Positions 11,601-26,600 are shown, counted from the first letter of the stretch. The stretch is DNA of 64,000 bases from Endomychus coccineus (GCA_958510875.1 OY294067.1:100794010-100858009); one strand, 5' to 3'. Notes: a model not told the origin generated them from the letters alone. Program-made: numbers and translations.

Positions 11601-14600
11601 TCTCTGTTGGTACTAGTAGTTAAACATAATCTATGTGTGAATTTGATTCACAGACAGTACGCGAAATAGGGGTTAATAGGTTTATTAATAATTATTCTTG
11701 ACCTAGTATGAATTATATATGAATTCTGGGGAAATAGGTCACAATAACACGTATATCTCTACGTAAGTTTTGGTCAATCATCAGAAGACGTATCAATGTC
11801 AAAAACAGGCCTTCTTAAAACTAATTGTATCAAGCACAAAGCGTCCGTATCTCACTAATTTCAATTAAAATGCCTTCGTCGCCGTGTAGTATAGGAATCT
11901 TCTATCCCTGTACGAGACTACCTAAAATCCCTCAATTATAGAATACAACCTTATTTATATTATTAAATGTATTTAATGTATATGTTTATAATTCATAGCC
12001 GATACACAAACAATATGTTTACTGTCACATATTGTTTAGTATAAGCTACCTTGAACCTCAAGGTAGATGTATATACTAAGATTAGATTTACTTGGAGACA
12101 ATAACAATAACATTACATCACATTATTATATATTCATACTTTCATATATTCGCATATCATAATCAGATATCATATTGAGAGATTCATAGTGATCAATCAT
12201 CGTTTACATTAGTATTAATGATTTGTATCTGTACTGTTGTTATTTAGTAGAGCAAGACATTAAGTCGTAATGACGTCAAGCTCTACATTCAGTAAAGTGT
12301 AACTCTTTCATAAGTGAGCGTGTTTCAATTCCTATGCCTTCAACAGGACCACGGGTCAGCTTAGGGCAAACCGCCCCCGACTTTAAGAGCTGATCCCTAC
12401 AGCCGAAACGAACAGAAACACGAGTAATTGAAATTACATTAATGTTTTAAGTATATGGATATGTATCCACTGTAAGCAATTGTCTTATAATATTTAAAGT
12501 CATTCCAATCAATTTTTGAATGAGACTGGTACCCATGAATATACTATCAACATAATAAAGAATAATAGGAATCTGAAAGGGTCTCAATTGATTGAATTTG
12601 ACTTAATGATTGAACGTCTGCTCTATGACTTACAGGCTTGGCTGGGAGTGATTCATCTCCAGCATAGACCTTCTGTAATAATTGGTTTCTTTAGGTGACA
12701 TTTTTTGTTTCTGGTACTATACTTATGACCATACATTCTTCTTTGTAAATATTGCCCAGAGATTCCTGTATAATTCCCATAGCAATCTGAACAATTCAAT
12801 TTATAGGTTTTAGATTCAAAAAATATTTACAAACACAGTTAGTATAATATCTATATCATATTTTCGTTAGCATTTAATTTTCTCAGAGGTTTCCGGAATG
12901 TATGGTTATGTCTTGAAACTATCTCTATTACCTTTCATGTTATTTATATATGACGCACCATTATATATTTTGTTTATTCTTAGTTTGATGATACGATTGA
13001 AAAATATTTTTGGGTATTCAATCACTCCCAGGGTATTAGATAAATTTTCAAATTTTTGGGACGGTCCTCCGGGTGAGAGAATTTAACAGCACGATTTGTG
13101 ATGCTGTTTATAACACTTTTTTTATAACTTGTTGATGCAACTGAATTGGAGTGAATATATCGTTGAGAACAAACTTCTTTATAAACAACGATGAATTTAT
13201 GTTTATACCTGAATCATGCCTAAGGTTTATATCTAGGAAATTTGTGTTTTTGTTCAGTTCTATTTCACAAGTATATTGGAGTTCACAGTGGGAATTTTCA
13301 AATTTATAAATCACGTAATGAATTTTATCATTGAGACACACATTAGGCAATCATCTACATACCGTTTGAAAATACGGGTTGAGAATGTAATGAATCTAAT
13401 CTTTGTGCTTGGTACAATCAGTTTTGAGAAAGAATACGTCTTCTGATGATGGTAGTGAGACTGATACGTACATAAAGACGAAAATAATAAGCTGTTAGTG
13501 TGACGTATTCCCGCAGACTTTATATATAGTTAATAGACTACGGATTGCATATCATTGAACCTCGGTGAAATAGGTTTTCTAAATAAATTTGGATGAGCAT
13601 GGAATTTGCATTCATTAAAAAGAATAACGGACTTATGAGCTTCTTTGGATAGTAGAGAAAAAATGATGAATGGAAAAATAAAATTCGGTTCTATTCCTTG
13701 AACTTCAACTTTCAGATTACCAGACCAGTATCCGATAATTGGATTTGTTAACTGAAGAGACAGTTCCAGAATGCAAAATGTTTTTTGATTCATACTATTT
13801 TTGAGAAGTCATTATCTTTGCGATATAATTTTAAAATATTCAAGAATCTAATCTGTGATATTGAAATCGCTTTGGATTCAATTATAAAATGTACTAGCGG
13901 TGCTAAAAAGTAATGAGAAGTCAATTATTGTCTTTTGCAAAATAATGATATGGAAGACATCAAAACCTTATTCATAGAGATTTTCCCTGATGCTAATTAT
14001 ACAAGGGAAAGGGTTCCCTTTATTAATGTTTTCAGATCATCTCGCTAAAATTGAATCATTGATGAATACGATCGCTTATTAACACTAAGCGGTTTGACTT
14101 GCTTCGATTATTACCTTGTTCCTAAGGGGAGAATCTTGCATCATCAATGGGACAATTGTGCTCCACTTTAATTCAATTTAATTGCTGGAGATTTGGACAC
14201 TGTAGTATTATTGATACATAGAATGTTACTGTATCTTATACAAAACGTACATAAAGTATACCTACATTTATTTCTAGCAAAGCTCATCAATTTTATGTAC
14301 ACGTCGATTTTTAATTTCAATTATACGTATTTTTGAAATTTTCCTCATTATAAAGGGTGATTTACATTGAATTTATGGAGTGAGCGACGATGTTGTCGAA
14401 TAGTACAACGTATATATTATTTTTGAATTTCCATGAAATACTGATTTCAGACATGCATCACCCATAGGCCTTAAATTCATATAGAATGGTCAAAATCACC
14501 TAAAACAACATATATTGGTACTTTAGACAATTATTACAGCAAGCATTACATTGAACACAGTAAAGTAAACAGAAAATTTAAGTTGTTCTCTATTAATGAC

Positions 14601-17600
14601 TTGGCAGTAGCCTGTTAAGTTCATAATTTCCTTTCTATAATTTTGTAACATATATGGTGTGAGTGATTGAATGTCTTTTGTCAAATTCTGACTTTCAATT
14701 CCTGAATGCTGATTGGTCGATTGGTGCGAACCTTTCCATCCATTTGGAAACGTACCTATGGCCATATTGTAATGTGGAGGCGCATCATCCTGTAGCAACC
14801 AAATTGAGCGATCAAGATTATTTGAAAAATGGTGGTCTGTGAAGGGATGTGTCAGTTCAGGGTTCAGTGTTTTACTATACCAGTCATATATTCACTCTCT
14901 TATGGGTCTGATAAGTCTGCATCCGATGTCTGTTTCTTTCTGACCAATATTTTACCGATTCACATGATCGCTCAAATATATTCTTTATACACTCTGGATT
15001 TCTGTTTGCACTGATATGATACTATACGTAATTCAATTCTTCTATCAAAATCTTCTTATAATTCATGAACTAGGCGAATATTTGAGAATCGTAATGTAAT
15101 TTTCGAAAATGTTTGATACTGATGAGTGATGATTTTCCAATGTTGTTGTTAGTGGCTAGTTCTCGCACTGTGAACATGCGGATTGTCTACAGCCGACAAT
15201 ACAACGGTTTCGTGAATAATTTCCCTCTCTTACGGTCTTCCTGATTTTGATTTGTCTCGAACATCTCCACAATCTCTCTATTTCTGTACAATGCTACTTG
15301 CGGTAGATTGGGAAATCAGTTCACGCTCTGGATTAATTTGGATGTATGTCTTTGGATCATCTACATACTTCATGCTGTGTACGCACCCTTTCACAAAACC
15401 TAACATCACGTAATATAGATAGGCAAAGCCTTAGCGTAGGTTATATATTAAGTGATCATCACGGCAATTTCGATTCTTTCACTTTCAGTTAAAAGTGTTA
15501 AAGACGAAAATCAGCATGAAATAAGATTTTCATTATGATTGTAACTAGATACCTTACTCACTGATTGATAACCATAACAATTCTGACTTTTTTGGTGCTA
15601 CTTAACAACCATGACAACGAACAAAAAATTGACGTACGTCCATAATTTCAACTTGTACCTTATGTGCTACGCTTTTTAAATCGTCTTCTTAAGGATATTC
15701 TGAAAACTAATTAACATTATAATGATCATTTTATTCAAAAAACTGTTGTTCACGCGTTCATTACGAGATCTTATAAACGATATTCAATGTGTCAAATGTT
15801 GACGCCAATATTAGATAATAATTCGACAAGTCATTTAATAACTTATACTTACCCAATATGTTAAAAAATTGAAGACGAAATTATGAATCTATTGTGCTAC
15901 TCTCAAGTCGCTAATGGAGAGCAATTCGAGCATATACTTCAATTTTATGTTTAATTTGACTGTTTTCAATGTCATGTTCGCTTCAATAATTGTCTAAAGA
16001 ATGTACTAATTTGTTCAAGGTAATTTGATCACCTATATGAATTAAATGCCTATGTGTGATACATACCTTGAGTCAGTATTTCATGGAGGTTCAAAAAGAT
16101 CAATAATATATAGAGTGAAACATCAGGAAAAAATCGTCACTCACTTCATAACTCCTATGTGAATTACCCTGATAATAAGAATATTTTCGAAAATACTATA
16201 AACTGTAATTGACCTCAGACGTGTCTGAGGATTTTTCATAAAAAATTCAGCGTTTGGCTAGGAATGAATGTATTCGAGACTTTATGGACCCTCAGTATTA
16301 TCTCTTGGCATGGAATAATAGTTCAAGCAGTAGTTAACGTTACGAAAAGTGTCCAAAATATTATGCTGTCTGGCGTTTAGTTGCGCGCGAACTATTTAAA
16401 TCTGAAAAATCTGTTGGACTATTAAAAATATTTCGTATATCTCGAAACATCATAAATTTAGTGTACCATATTCCTAGGAGTGCATAATGCTTTCGTTCAT
16501 GTACCAAAGACAATCACACAGAAACGATTTGTCTGGAAAGTATTCCACAGATTCATTTCATTTAATAGCCAGTTTTTCCTCTCAAATAAGATACAAATAA
16601 TTCAAAGTTGCTACGATTTGGATGATGAACGTGGACAGTTGAGTTCTCAGCAAATATTGGTTTTTATCTTCAAAATTCTATGAAGCTAAATAACGGAAAA
16701 ATGTACTTTTCATACTTCACATGGAAATGCAGAAATCCATTGGATAGAATTTGTGTTTGAAAACGATACCTATAAAGCAGCATTGATCAAAATTTGTACA
16801 AAAGGGTGAAAAATTGATGAAATCAAATTCGTTTTTTGTTGAATAATTTATTTTTATCTTTGATAAAAATTGTTCTGTTTATTAGTGTTCCATGTAATTT
16901 GGAACAACAGGTACAGTTGAAAATAAAATTAAAGTTTTAATAGTATTAATATACTTTGTAAGAGAAAGAACCGGAATTACAAAAATTCTATATGAATCTG
17001 AACGGACTCCAACCGTCGCGAAGCAGCAGTCGTCTTTATGTACACATCATGACTATCCACACAATGTTAGTCCAGTCAATGAAGCTGAACAAGAGTGATT
17101 AAAATATTTTTTTTTTCTCCCAGAAGAGAGATATTTATGAAATCTGGTTTTTGGGTTCTTGAAGGGTCCCGTATATTGGGTGTTCCAAATGAGAACGAAT
17201 GTTATTCAGTACTATTCGAAAAAATTGTATACATGGGTTTTTGGGTCCATAATGCAACTTTTCCACTCTTATAATTTTTTTCAAATACACCCCTTCCGAG
17301 TTATGCAAAAATCAAAATAATTAGACACCATTTCTTGTCAAAAATTAACATTTTTTGTTAAGGGTTGAAATTTCCAAAATTAAAATATATTTGTCCAATT
17401 TTGATAACAACTCAGAGTTTCTTAGGACTGCTGTTGTTTATCATTATGGCAAAAATCCAGAAGATATTTCCCCACTTTGACACAATGGTCGAATTCTCCA
17501 ATTTTATCAAACAGCCATATGGGATCAAATGTTTGGAATTTTCAGATCTTGATGACGAATTCTTAATCAGCAACCCCAATAACCAATAACCCCCTAGTTG

Positions 17601-20600
17601 TGAATATTATCAAAATCGGACCAATATATTTTCACTTGGACAAGTGCTCCAGGTATTCATGAAGGTGCAGCATTCACCCTTCTTTTCGTACCCTCGTCAA
17701 ACTTAACTTGACAGTTTTACGGTATTTTGAGGAAAAGACGAAAATATTCATTTTTGGAGAAAAGTTATAGAAGCAAAATATATGTATTTTTCGACAACAA
17801 ATTATGTCTAATTATTTTAAAATACGATATTAACATATTAACCTGTTCATAAAGTTTTCAATCTCCACTCTTTCAGATAACGCTATAACTTTTCCAAGAA
17901 AATTGTGATGGTGAAAAGTTGCATTATGGACCCAAAAATCTATGCATACCATTTTTTCCCATTTGACAACATTTTCATACGTTTGAACAGTTTACTCAAT
18001 AACTTCTAAATATTTTTGAGTCAGGCGGAGTGATTTGCAACACCTATTATGCTGAACCTTTCAGGAACTCGCACACGGAATTTCATAGAGTTTTCACTGA
18101 AAAACAAATTGATTGTAAAAATGTTTCATCAAATGGGCAATCTAGAAAGGGTAACTGTAGGGTTGAAAAGTTGAAAATATTGTAGCTTAGGGAACGCCGT
18201 CTACATCAGCATATCAGCTAGTACTGGATGAATATATCTGACTGAAAATCACAAATCAGTCACTTCATTCGTCATAACTTGTTTTCTCCAGTCGCTAGTG
18301 CTACTGAATCAAATAGCAGAAATCTTTATCAAAATAAAGATTATCCGTCTCCTGGTGTTTTTACTTCGCTTTGCTATCAACATAGATTGACCGATGTCAA
18401 GAAAAGAGATGAAAGTACAATATAGTATCTATTAAATAATGTGATGACTGACGACCCTATTCTCCTCTAGAATGACCAAATTCAGATAACGTAATGAAGC
18501 AATATCATTTACAACTCAAATATTGATGATCGCGAAAAACTATTCAATCCATTCTCCTATTCTGAAACTGGGATTATTATTACAGTCATGAAAAATAAAT
18601 CCATGATAAAAAAGAAGGATTATCCTACTCCACTCTTAATATGAATAGTTCTTTTTAATATGTATTATTGGCTTGTCTAACATGTCTTATATTCGATATT
18701 CTCGAATCTTTCTGTAAAAGAAAGTGTAATATTTACTGAAGTTGTAATTTTCAACCTTGATGCTGTGTCAGTACATCATCTACGTAGACAATTATAATGG
18801 TTATCGTCTCGATCACAGCAAAGCAATTCGAGCGAAGTACGCAAAACAATAGGATAGGACAAGATACTCCCAGTTTGATCAGTAACTCTGCAACAACATT
18901 CGAAAGAAAACTAAATATCATGAAAATATATATGGAACTGAGGATCATAACAAATAGTATAAAACTATTGAAACCTCAGGATTTTACTGAGATATTAGGA
19001 ACTAAAGCAACGGAGGTGGCTTATCACCAGAGAATCCGTTTCAGATATCCAATTGTATTTCAATATATATTTCAGATGGGTATAATCAGTATCCAGCAAA
19101 TCGAGGTAGATTACAATATGGCAGAAGATTGAATCAAATCCAGAAATCGAAATATCAAGTATCAGAAATACAATTATTGTTCCCGTTGTACTGTAACTAT
19201 TCATTCTCTTCTGTCATAACTACTATCCGAATCATCTCACTTTTTTCAGAAATATATCAGATATCGGATGAAGTTAGTAGGTATATACGTTATGTATTGA
19301 TAATAAATGGAATTATTCGTTCCAATTTATGTTACATAACTAGGAGATGAAGGAATAGGTAAAATTGGTAACTAAAAACCAAGGAGGGTGTGGTTACTCA
19401 TAACGACAGATAATCATGTGTGTATGTCATATAAAATCAGATTGAGTAATAATTTTCGTGCTCTTCTATCTTTGTTTGTTCTTCAACGACTGTCTCATCT
19501 GATTATATTTTTACGAGCTCTTATTTAGATTGCCTTGTTACTTTATTTCTTTCTTCAGTCGTATTTACTTGTACGTCCGGGTGAAATGTTGCAAGTGATT
19601 TTTGATCCACTCCTAGACGTCCGGTCAACTTGAAATTTGACAGTTGTTCATCAACATGGCGTCTTTAAGATGGCGGACAGGTTCTATGATAATCAGATTC
19701 TATTCAAATTTAGTATACAGAAGTTTCAGGGGTATCAGTTTTAGAGAAGATTCAGAAATTCCAGATGGCGTCTCCAAAATGGTGTCTCCAAGGTGGCTCC
19801 TCCAAGATGGCGCATCCAAGATGACGGACAAGTCTTGTGACTATGGTCCGATTCATAATTGGTATGTTTTTGAGGTCGGAGATGATGAACTTCAGAAATT
19901 CAAGATGACGGACGAGTTTTGCGATTATGATCTGATTCTACTCAAAGTTGGAGCGTGAGCGTGGAGTCAAAATTCAAAAATTTAAGACTTTCATTCTGGA
20001 GCGTACTAGAAAGAAATTAATAATTGCTTTGTCAGATATAAGACGTAAGGTTTTCTGTTCTCATAGGAAATAACAGATTCAAGTACTTCTCGTATGATCC
20101 CTATTTATTTTGTCTTCGAACTAAATACGAATCACAGGTACCGATATATTCAGTCCGAGAACAATATTCGTATTCCGTTTGAAAATAAAATAGAGATTCT
20201 CATACGACCGGCCTGTGAATCTGTTATTTTCTGATTCGAGAACAGAAAAACTTACGTCTCATATTTAACAAAGCTATTATTTTCCTCTCTTCGGTAGGTA
20301 CACTTTAAAATAAAATCCTATCTTAAAAACTTCAATTTTATTTCTTCCTTTTCAGCCGTAAGTAATTAGACGATTCCTCATTCTGTTTATTCCCATAAGT
20401 GCTCAGTATTGCAGGCATTCGACATTCTATATATACTTAGTATGAACTCGATTGAATGCTTATACAAGTCGGTCCAAAAGCAAAATTTATTGGCGCCGCT
20501 GTATTAAATTTCAGGATTTTGACAATATATTCTCATACGACAAGCTTTTGAATATCTTATTTCTTATAAGAATAGAATAACTTATATCCCATTACATATC

Positions 20601-23600
20601 TGACAAAATAATGGTGGCTGGTCATACGTGCCACGGGCCTGGAACACGTAGTACTTTTTTTATCTCAACGAATATTGCTATTTATACAGATTATTTTGTA
20701 GATTTGTGATCTTCCTAACTCTACTTCACTTCTTCCATACACGGTTCATCAACGCCACAGTGATTGACGCGAGCGAGCTGCTGATATCCATATCCTCTGA
20801 AAGCTGCTTCAAATTCCTCCCGGCAGTGCAGAATGTAAACTTCACCTAACCCTAACATTTCAGTTTACATTGTTTGATTGTACTATAACGGACTCTGAAA
20901 CTAGTCGAACGCATCATTATTTTGTTTTGTTTACCTCAGTTTAGTTTCAGCTTATTATTTCCGATGAATTCGGTTACTCAACTTTTGGAAATAGCCTTTC
21001 CAAGACGAAACCTTGGAGAAAACCCCAAATGAAATGATTGCTGAGACGTCCAATGCATGATGTTATTATACATAAACCAATATGATGAACGTAAAAGCAC
21101 AGCCTATAGAATAATGTGTAAATAATTATCCTCTGTGTTTGGCTGGATTTCAAAAGGCATTCCAGAGACAATATTAGAGGACATTATGAAAACAAAATAT
21201 ATGTGATGAACGAACTCAGTTTGACTACCTCTGGGCATTGAGTAAATAAATATTGCAAAGCAAATATACAGTGCATATCGCTAGTCAAAAAATGAACAAG
21301 TATGAGCATGTAGAAAGAATTCTTATATACTGCCCAAAATTATTGATTGAGTGAAGATTCGTGAGAAATCGGAATTCGCTCTTCGTGAATGCTATATTTT
21401 GACTGCTGATTGATTTGAAGGCAAAATTCGAGATTCAAAGACCTTATTGCAATTCTACATTTGGAGGCACTAATAAAACTATTCGAGATGAATGCTTAAA
21501 TATTGAATGTTAGCGATTTGTTATAATGAAATTGACAATGAATTATAGGACTTTTATAAGTAATGATAACCCGTATGTTTCTGAAACAACAGTCAAGTTC
21601 TTGTTCTAAAATATGAATATTTTGGAAAAATGTATAAACATGCTGAAGCGATTTCCAATTGAATACTAAATAAAATCCGTCCATTTATTGAAGGTTAACA
21701 CTAATAACTCAAAGCTACCACGGGGTAGCAGTTATGAGCAGAAGAACAAACGTGCCAAAAATTTTACAAATTTATGATGATGAGTGCTTCACCCATTGCT
21801 ACTTAAGTCAGCTCAAGCTCATCATACCACAGTTGCTTCACAAAAGAAATTACATTATTTTTTTCCAAAATTTTAGTACAATACCTGATTTTGTCCATTA
21901 CGAGATTGGGAGAACAGCTTTAATCATTGAGCTATTCTGAATGCGTCCACGGTAGTAGGGGACACAATAGATATCCACAATACACAATAATACAATAAAA
22001 TATGGCTAACTGAATTATTAGAAGCACTTGCTCGAAATATCGCGAGAGTAGATCCTACGAAGTGGAAGGAACTCTTTTTCTAGAATGGTAAGTGTTGTTC
22101 ACGGAAATAAGAGAGCACTTAGTGAATGTTTAGAGAATTGGAGGACTTCAAATAGAAAGTTCAAGACTGCCCTGAAGATGCCACCTGTAATGGTTGGCGA
22201 AACGTCGGCATCGAGTCGTTGCCATTGTGACATCGAAAGCCAAGAATTTACAAAATTAGCTATCCACTAAAGTCCACTAATCTAGATAGAAAGAATAGTT
22301 CAAGAGGCAAGTGGTCTTTTGAAATAATCAGAAGACAAAGAATTTGCCGCATTTGAACATCTTATATCTAAAAGTTCATCCTCGTCAATCGAATCAAGAA
22401 GGCAGTTGATACTTCCGCAAACATTGTTCAACTAGTACGTAGTGTTGCCAATTTAATCAGTTTTGAAGAGATTTTAGCGGGCTCTTGATAAACGTTTAAA
22501 ATACTGATGCCTGGTCGGTTGATACAAATGACACAGAAGTATTATTATATCGTTTCTCAAGCATCTATATATTTCAAAACTAGTTAATAGTCCCGAATAC
22601 ATAGCAAACTCAAACAATTAAGTACTGCCATACAAACGTAGCCTCAACTTATAAAAAGTAAGTTGAGAATCGACCTAACAATGTTGTACGATTGTGCTGA
22701 TTTTCGCAACATGGATAGAGTCTTGTCTCTTTTGTAATTCACTTTGAGGGATAACTTACAAGTTATCAACAAATTGACAAGACTATTAGAAAACCCATCA
22801 GCTGAAATACTGTTACTAAGTACTAAGAATGTTTCTGTTTCCAAGTAGTCATCATCAAAGTACCCTTTTATAATTCATATTTATTAAAGATAAAAATGAA
22901 AATTCAACCATTATTTTCAGCACTTTCCACCATCTTGTTTAATTCTAAATAGAAGTTGTCTTTACTCAATGGAATATTAACTATTCCATGTATCGTAGAA
23001 TTGAAATGCTGCTAAGATGTGTATTTGCTGTTGCAAAGAAGTTCTGTATTTGGAAGTATCTGTTTGGGTGAGTTTATAATAAATCGCGAAGGAATGGTTC
23101 GTGAAATGGTCAGATATAAAAAGTTTGAGTTATTCCATGTATCGTAGAATTGAAATGCTGCCAAGATGTGTATTTGCTGTTGAAAAGAAGTTCTGTATTT
23201 GGAAGTATCTGTTTGGGTGAGTTTATAATAAATCGCGAAGGAATGGTTCGTGAAATGGTCAGATATAAAAAGTTTAAGTGTTTGTTATCTTTTATCTCTA
23301 ATGTGAACAACAAATCATCAAGCTTTTAATTCTGAATTTTTCAAAAACAAATATTTACCGTTACTCCGCTATTTAGCACAAACTCACCCACACACAAATT
23401 AACATCATATAATTCTATGATAGATAGATTAGTCAATATTCCAATAACGAAAGTTAACTTGTATTTAGAGTTAAACAGAATTGTCGATATTGCTGAAGAT
23501 AACGGTTATGATGTCAAGATAATAAAATATTAAGACTTGATAGAAGAGCCTTAAACCTAATTTATACGCTGCGCCGTTCAATAATGATACCGAATCATAT

Positions 23601-26600
23601 TCAAGGAACTGATTAAAACTGGATAACAACGTGGTTCTTGAAACAACAAATAATCTATGCTCATATATGAATAATTCTAAATCTCAAAAAAGATAAATTA
23701 AAGAAATCTGGAGTGTATAGACTGGGGTGTTATGACTGTGAGGTTTTGTGATTAGGACAAACTGAAGGCAGTTTCGGTGTGAAGTTCAATTAACACTAGA
23801 GAAATTACAGACTTAAAAAAGGAGACTCTAACTACGCGAATCATATATTGGGACATAATCAAAACTTCACCCTTAATCCCGAAATTTTACATATCCATCA
23901 AATGTTACGAGTTTTTCATTAAAAAATTGAATTTAGGTCTCCAACTTCAGAAAGTTAGCATGATTTTACACTTCGTGAACGCCGACACCATAGATATACA
24001 TATTATTGCAGGGAAGTTCTCGATTCTTCAATTTTATCAAGTTTATTAAGATACTAATAAATAAGAGCCTTTAGACAACCATTTTTTTCATTTTGAGTGA
24101 ATGATTATGCATTGATGCATTTATATACGAAGTCTGACCCGAAAGTATCCGACAACTTCGATTTCTTGGCGCTTGACTTATACTTTTTCATCCGGTTGGT
24201 GGCATCCTTCAAAGTAGTCCCCATTTGATTGAACAACACGCTCATATCGATGCTTCCACTTTCTGAAGCAGTATTGAAAGTCAGTTTTGGAGTCGCCTTT
24301 AGTGCATTCATCGCATTAGTTTCAACAGTCTTTGTCGTCGAATCGGTATCCTTTAAACGTCATCTTCAGTCGAGGAAATAGCCAAACGTCGCAGGAAACT
24401 ATGTTTTAATATTTGAAGAAAATTTCATCACTATTGATCATTGCCAGATTGTCCTGAGAGATTTCTAATCGAAAGTTTTTTTGCTGCTCTGAGAGCAGTT
24501 TTGAGATGAATTTTGCACACACACGAGTCATTCCCAAATTCTCGGTTAAAATTCGCCAAACAGTACTTTTTGGTATTCCAAGGTCATCTTCTAGTTCCCT
24601 CACAGTCAAACGACGATCTTGTCCAATCGCAACTCGCACACGCTCGACATTATCCGATTTTGTTCACGTCGAAGATCGACCAGAACAGATGTACGGCCAC
24701 TTTTAAGCCCCTTATACCACTCTTTTTTTTGTGTTTTGCCCATACTCTCGTCTCCAAAGACTTTTTGTAACATTTCATTAGTTTCCGCCCAACTTTTACC
24801 AAGATTCAAGAAAAATTTCATGCATATTCGCTGTTCAGTTCTTTCCTTCAATTTTAGAAATAAACAAAATCCGATGGGCGCAAAAAAGACATAGTAAACA
24901 AATACACGCAAAGCGGGAACTAAGGCCTCTCATCGGTAACTAAGGCATCTGAGGAGAAGGTTGGGAGCTACTGGTGACGTTCGTACCCTACAGAGGTTGC
25001 CTGAGTGTTGTGGCGCGAAGATATGAATGTAAGTCGAATACTTTTGGGCCAGGACCTCGTATACGAAGTGCAATATTCAAAATGAAATTATTACAGACAG
25101 TATCAACTCTAGGTTGTGATCTTGACTCACCTTGCTGTACTTTGAACTTTATCCTTGAATCTCAACACTATTTAGCAGCTTATATATGATAAAATTCCAG
25201 TATTTCCTTATCAATAGCTAGATATGTACGTAGTAATTATCTCACGTCATCCATAAATATAATAAACCGGATATCTGAGAATTTCAGGGAGTGGAATGCT
25301 GTGAATACGATATTGGAGAGATTCTTATTGTCTTACATAAATTATTATTATATTATCCCATATGCCCAAATTCTAACATAATATTCCGCCACAATTTGTA
25401 ATGAAAAGGTTGATATTTAGATATAGTTTTCTATACATAACATACATGCTGGATGATGTAGTTCATGTCATAGTTAAAGTGGTATAAAGAAACATGATAT
25501 ACTGATGGATGTTTGGAGTGTTATAAGGAATTGTTAGCGAAAGAAAACAACACTAGTGAACTAGGAAATGTTTGAGGTTTCACAAATCATGTTTATGCAT
25601 GACAGTATCTGAAAGGTGAGTACAATTAAGTTCAAATCATTCATGTCAGTGATGTGGTTGGATGGTGACGGGAATTTTCGTGAACAGTCGCCTCACCTGG
25701 GTCGAGATCGGTCAGCGTAGAGTCGATCGAGCTTCTGTAGCCTCAACATGTTGATGGCCCGCTGCATCTTGGTTGTCATATTTCCATCATCCAGTTGATT
25801 CTGCTTGCTGCGCACACTACCTAACACCATCACGCGTTAGCCAATAAAAATCCTGAAGAACGTGCAAACACAAAAACAAGAAGCACTACTTTTATTACAA
25901 TCAAATTATCATTTCTCCCATTTCTCCTCTTTATACAAAATTGTTGGCGAGAAAGTAGGGGATGATCATGATAAATTGTATTATCACTCATTCGGCTCTT
26001 GACGTTTGTGATAATCTATTATTTGGCAAAGTATCGATCAGAAAACTGTTAAAACTAAGGATTCAGGAGTATCTAATTGCAAACCATGGTATATTATATT
26101 TCTTGAGATAACAAAAGATAGAGAAAATGCATCTAAAACTGTTCAATTATAGAATTAATAGATGAGCGATATTTCGATATGTCCTTGAAGGTATCAATCA
26201 ATATTGAGCAACATATCCATAACAATGAAATGTTCGATGCAAGAGAGAAACCAGTCAGCAAATATTATCTTTCGCTAAGAATACCACAAACCAATAACCA
26301 TGGTTATTTCATGTTTTGAGGTTAGACTGATAAGAGTTGGGTATATGACCATAAATATGATGTTAATTACTTTCAAGTAAATGAAATTACTGATTTTATC
26401 ACATCTCAAAATGTGCCATTATATTGTATCATAGTTGATGATGAAGAACTTCAGATAAAAGGGGAGTCCGTTAGTATGCACCACATTATAAACTATGTTT
26501 CACAAAATTGGAAACAACAATTCTCCTTCCTCATTCATGAGAATATTTGAATGAATGATATTTATCAATGTATTTGAGTGAATACATGAAGTTTGTTAAA

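Noticed and set aside
11770..11800. CTGATGA-type text on the minus strand, also at 13440 (+)
   Set aside because: The GAAA arm and complementary stems cannot be found, so it is not counted with the hammerhead-like motifs.
12018..12410. Possible solo LTR ending CTGATCCCTACA
   Set aside because: No TG start with matching flanking duplication and no second copy in the window.
17365..17589. 75-codon frame inside the 17-18 kb TIR element
   Set aside because: No transposase motif; AT-rich chance frame.
20722..20856. NPF alternative cassette exon
   Set aside because: From exon 2 (phase 2) either acceptor leads to an immediate or near-immediate stop, so it does not fit.
24340..24365. CTGAAGATGACG on the minus strand
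   Set aside because: It is part of the mariner C-terminal coding text (FPRLKMT) and has no paired stems.
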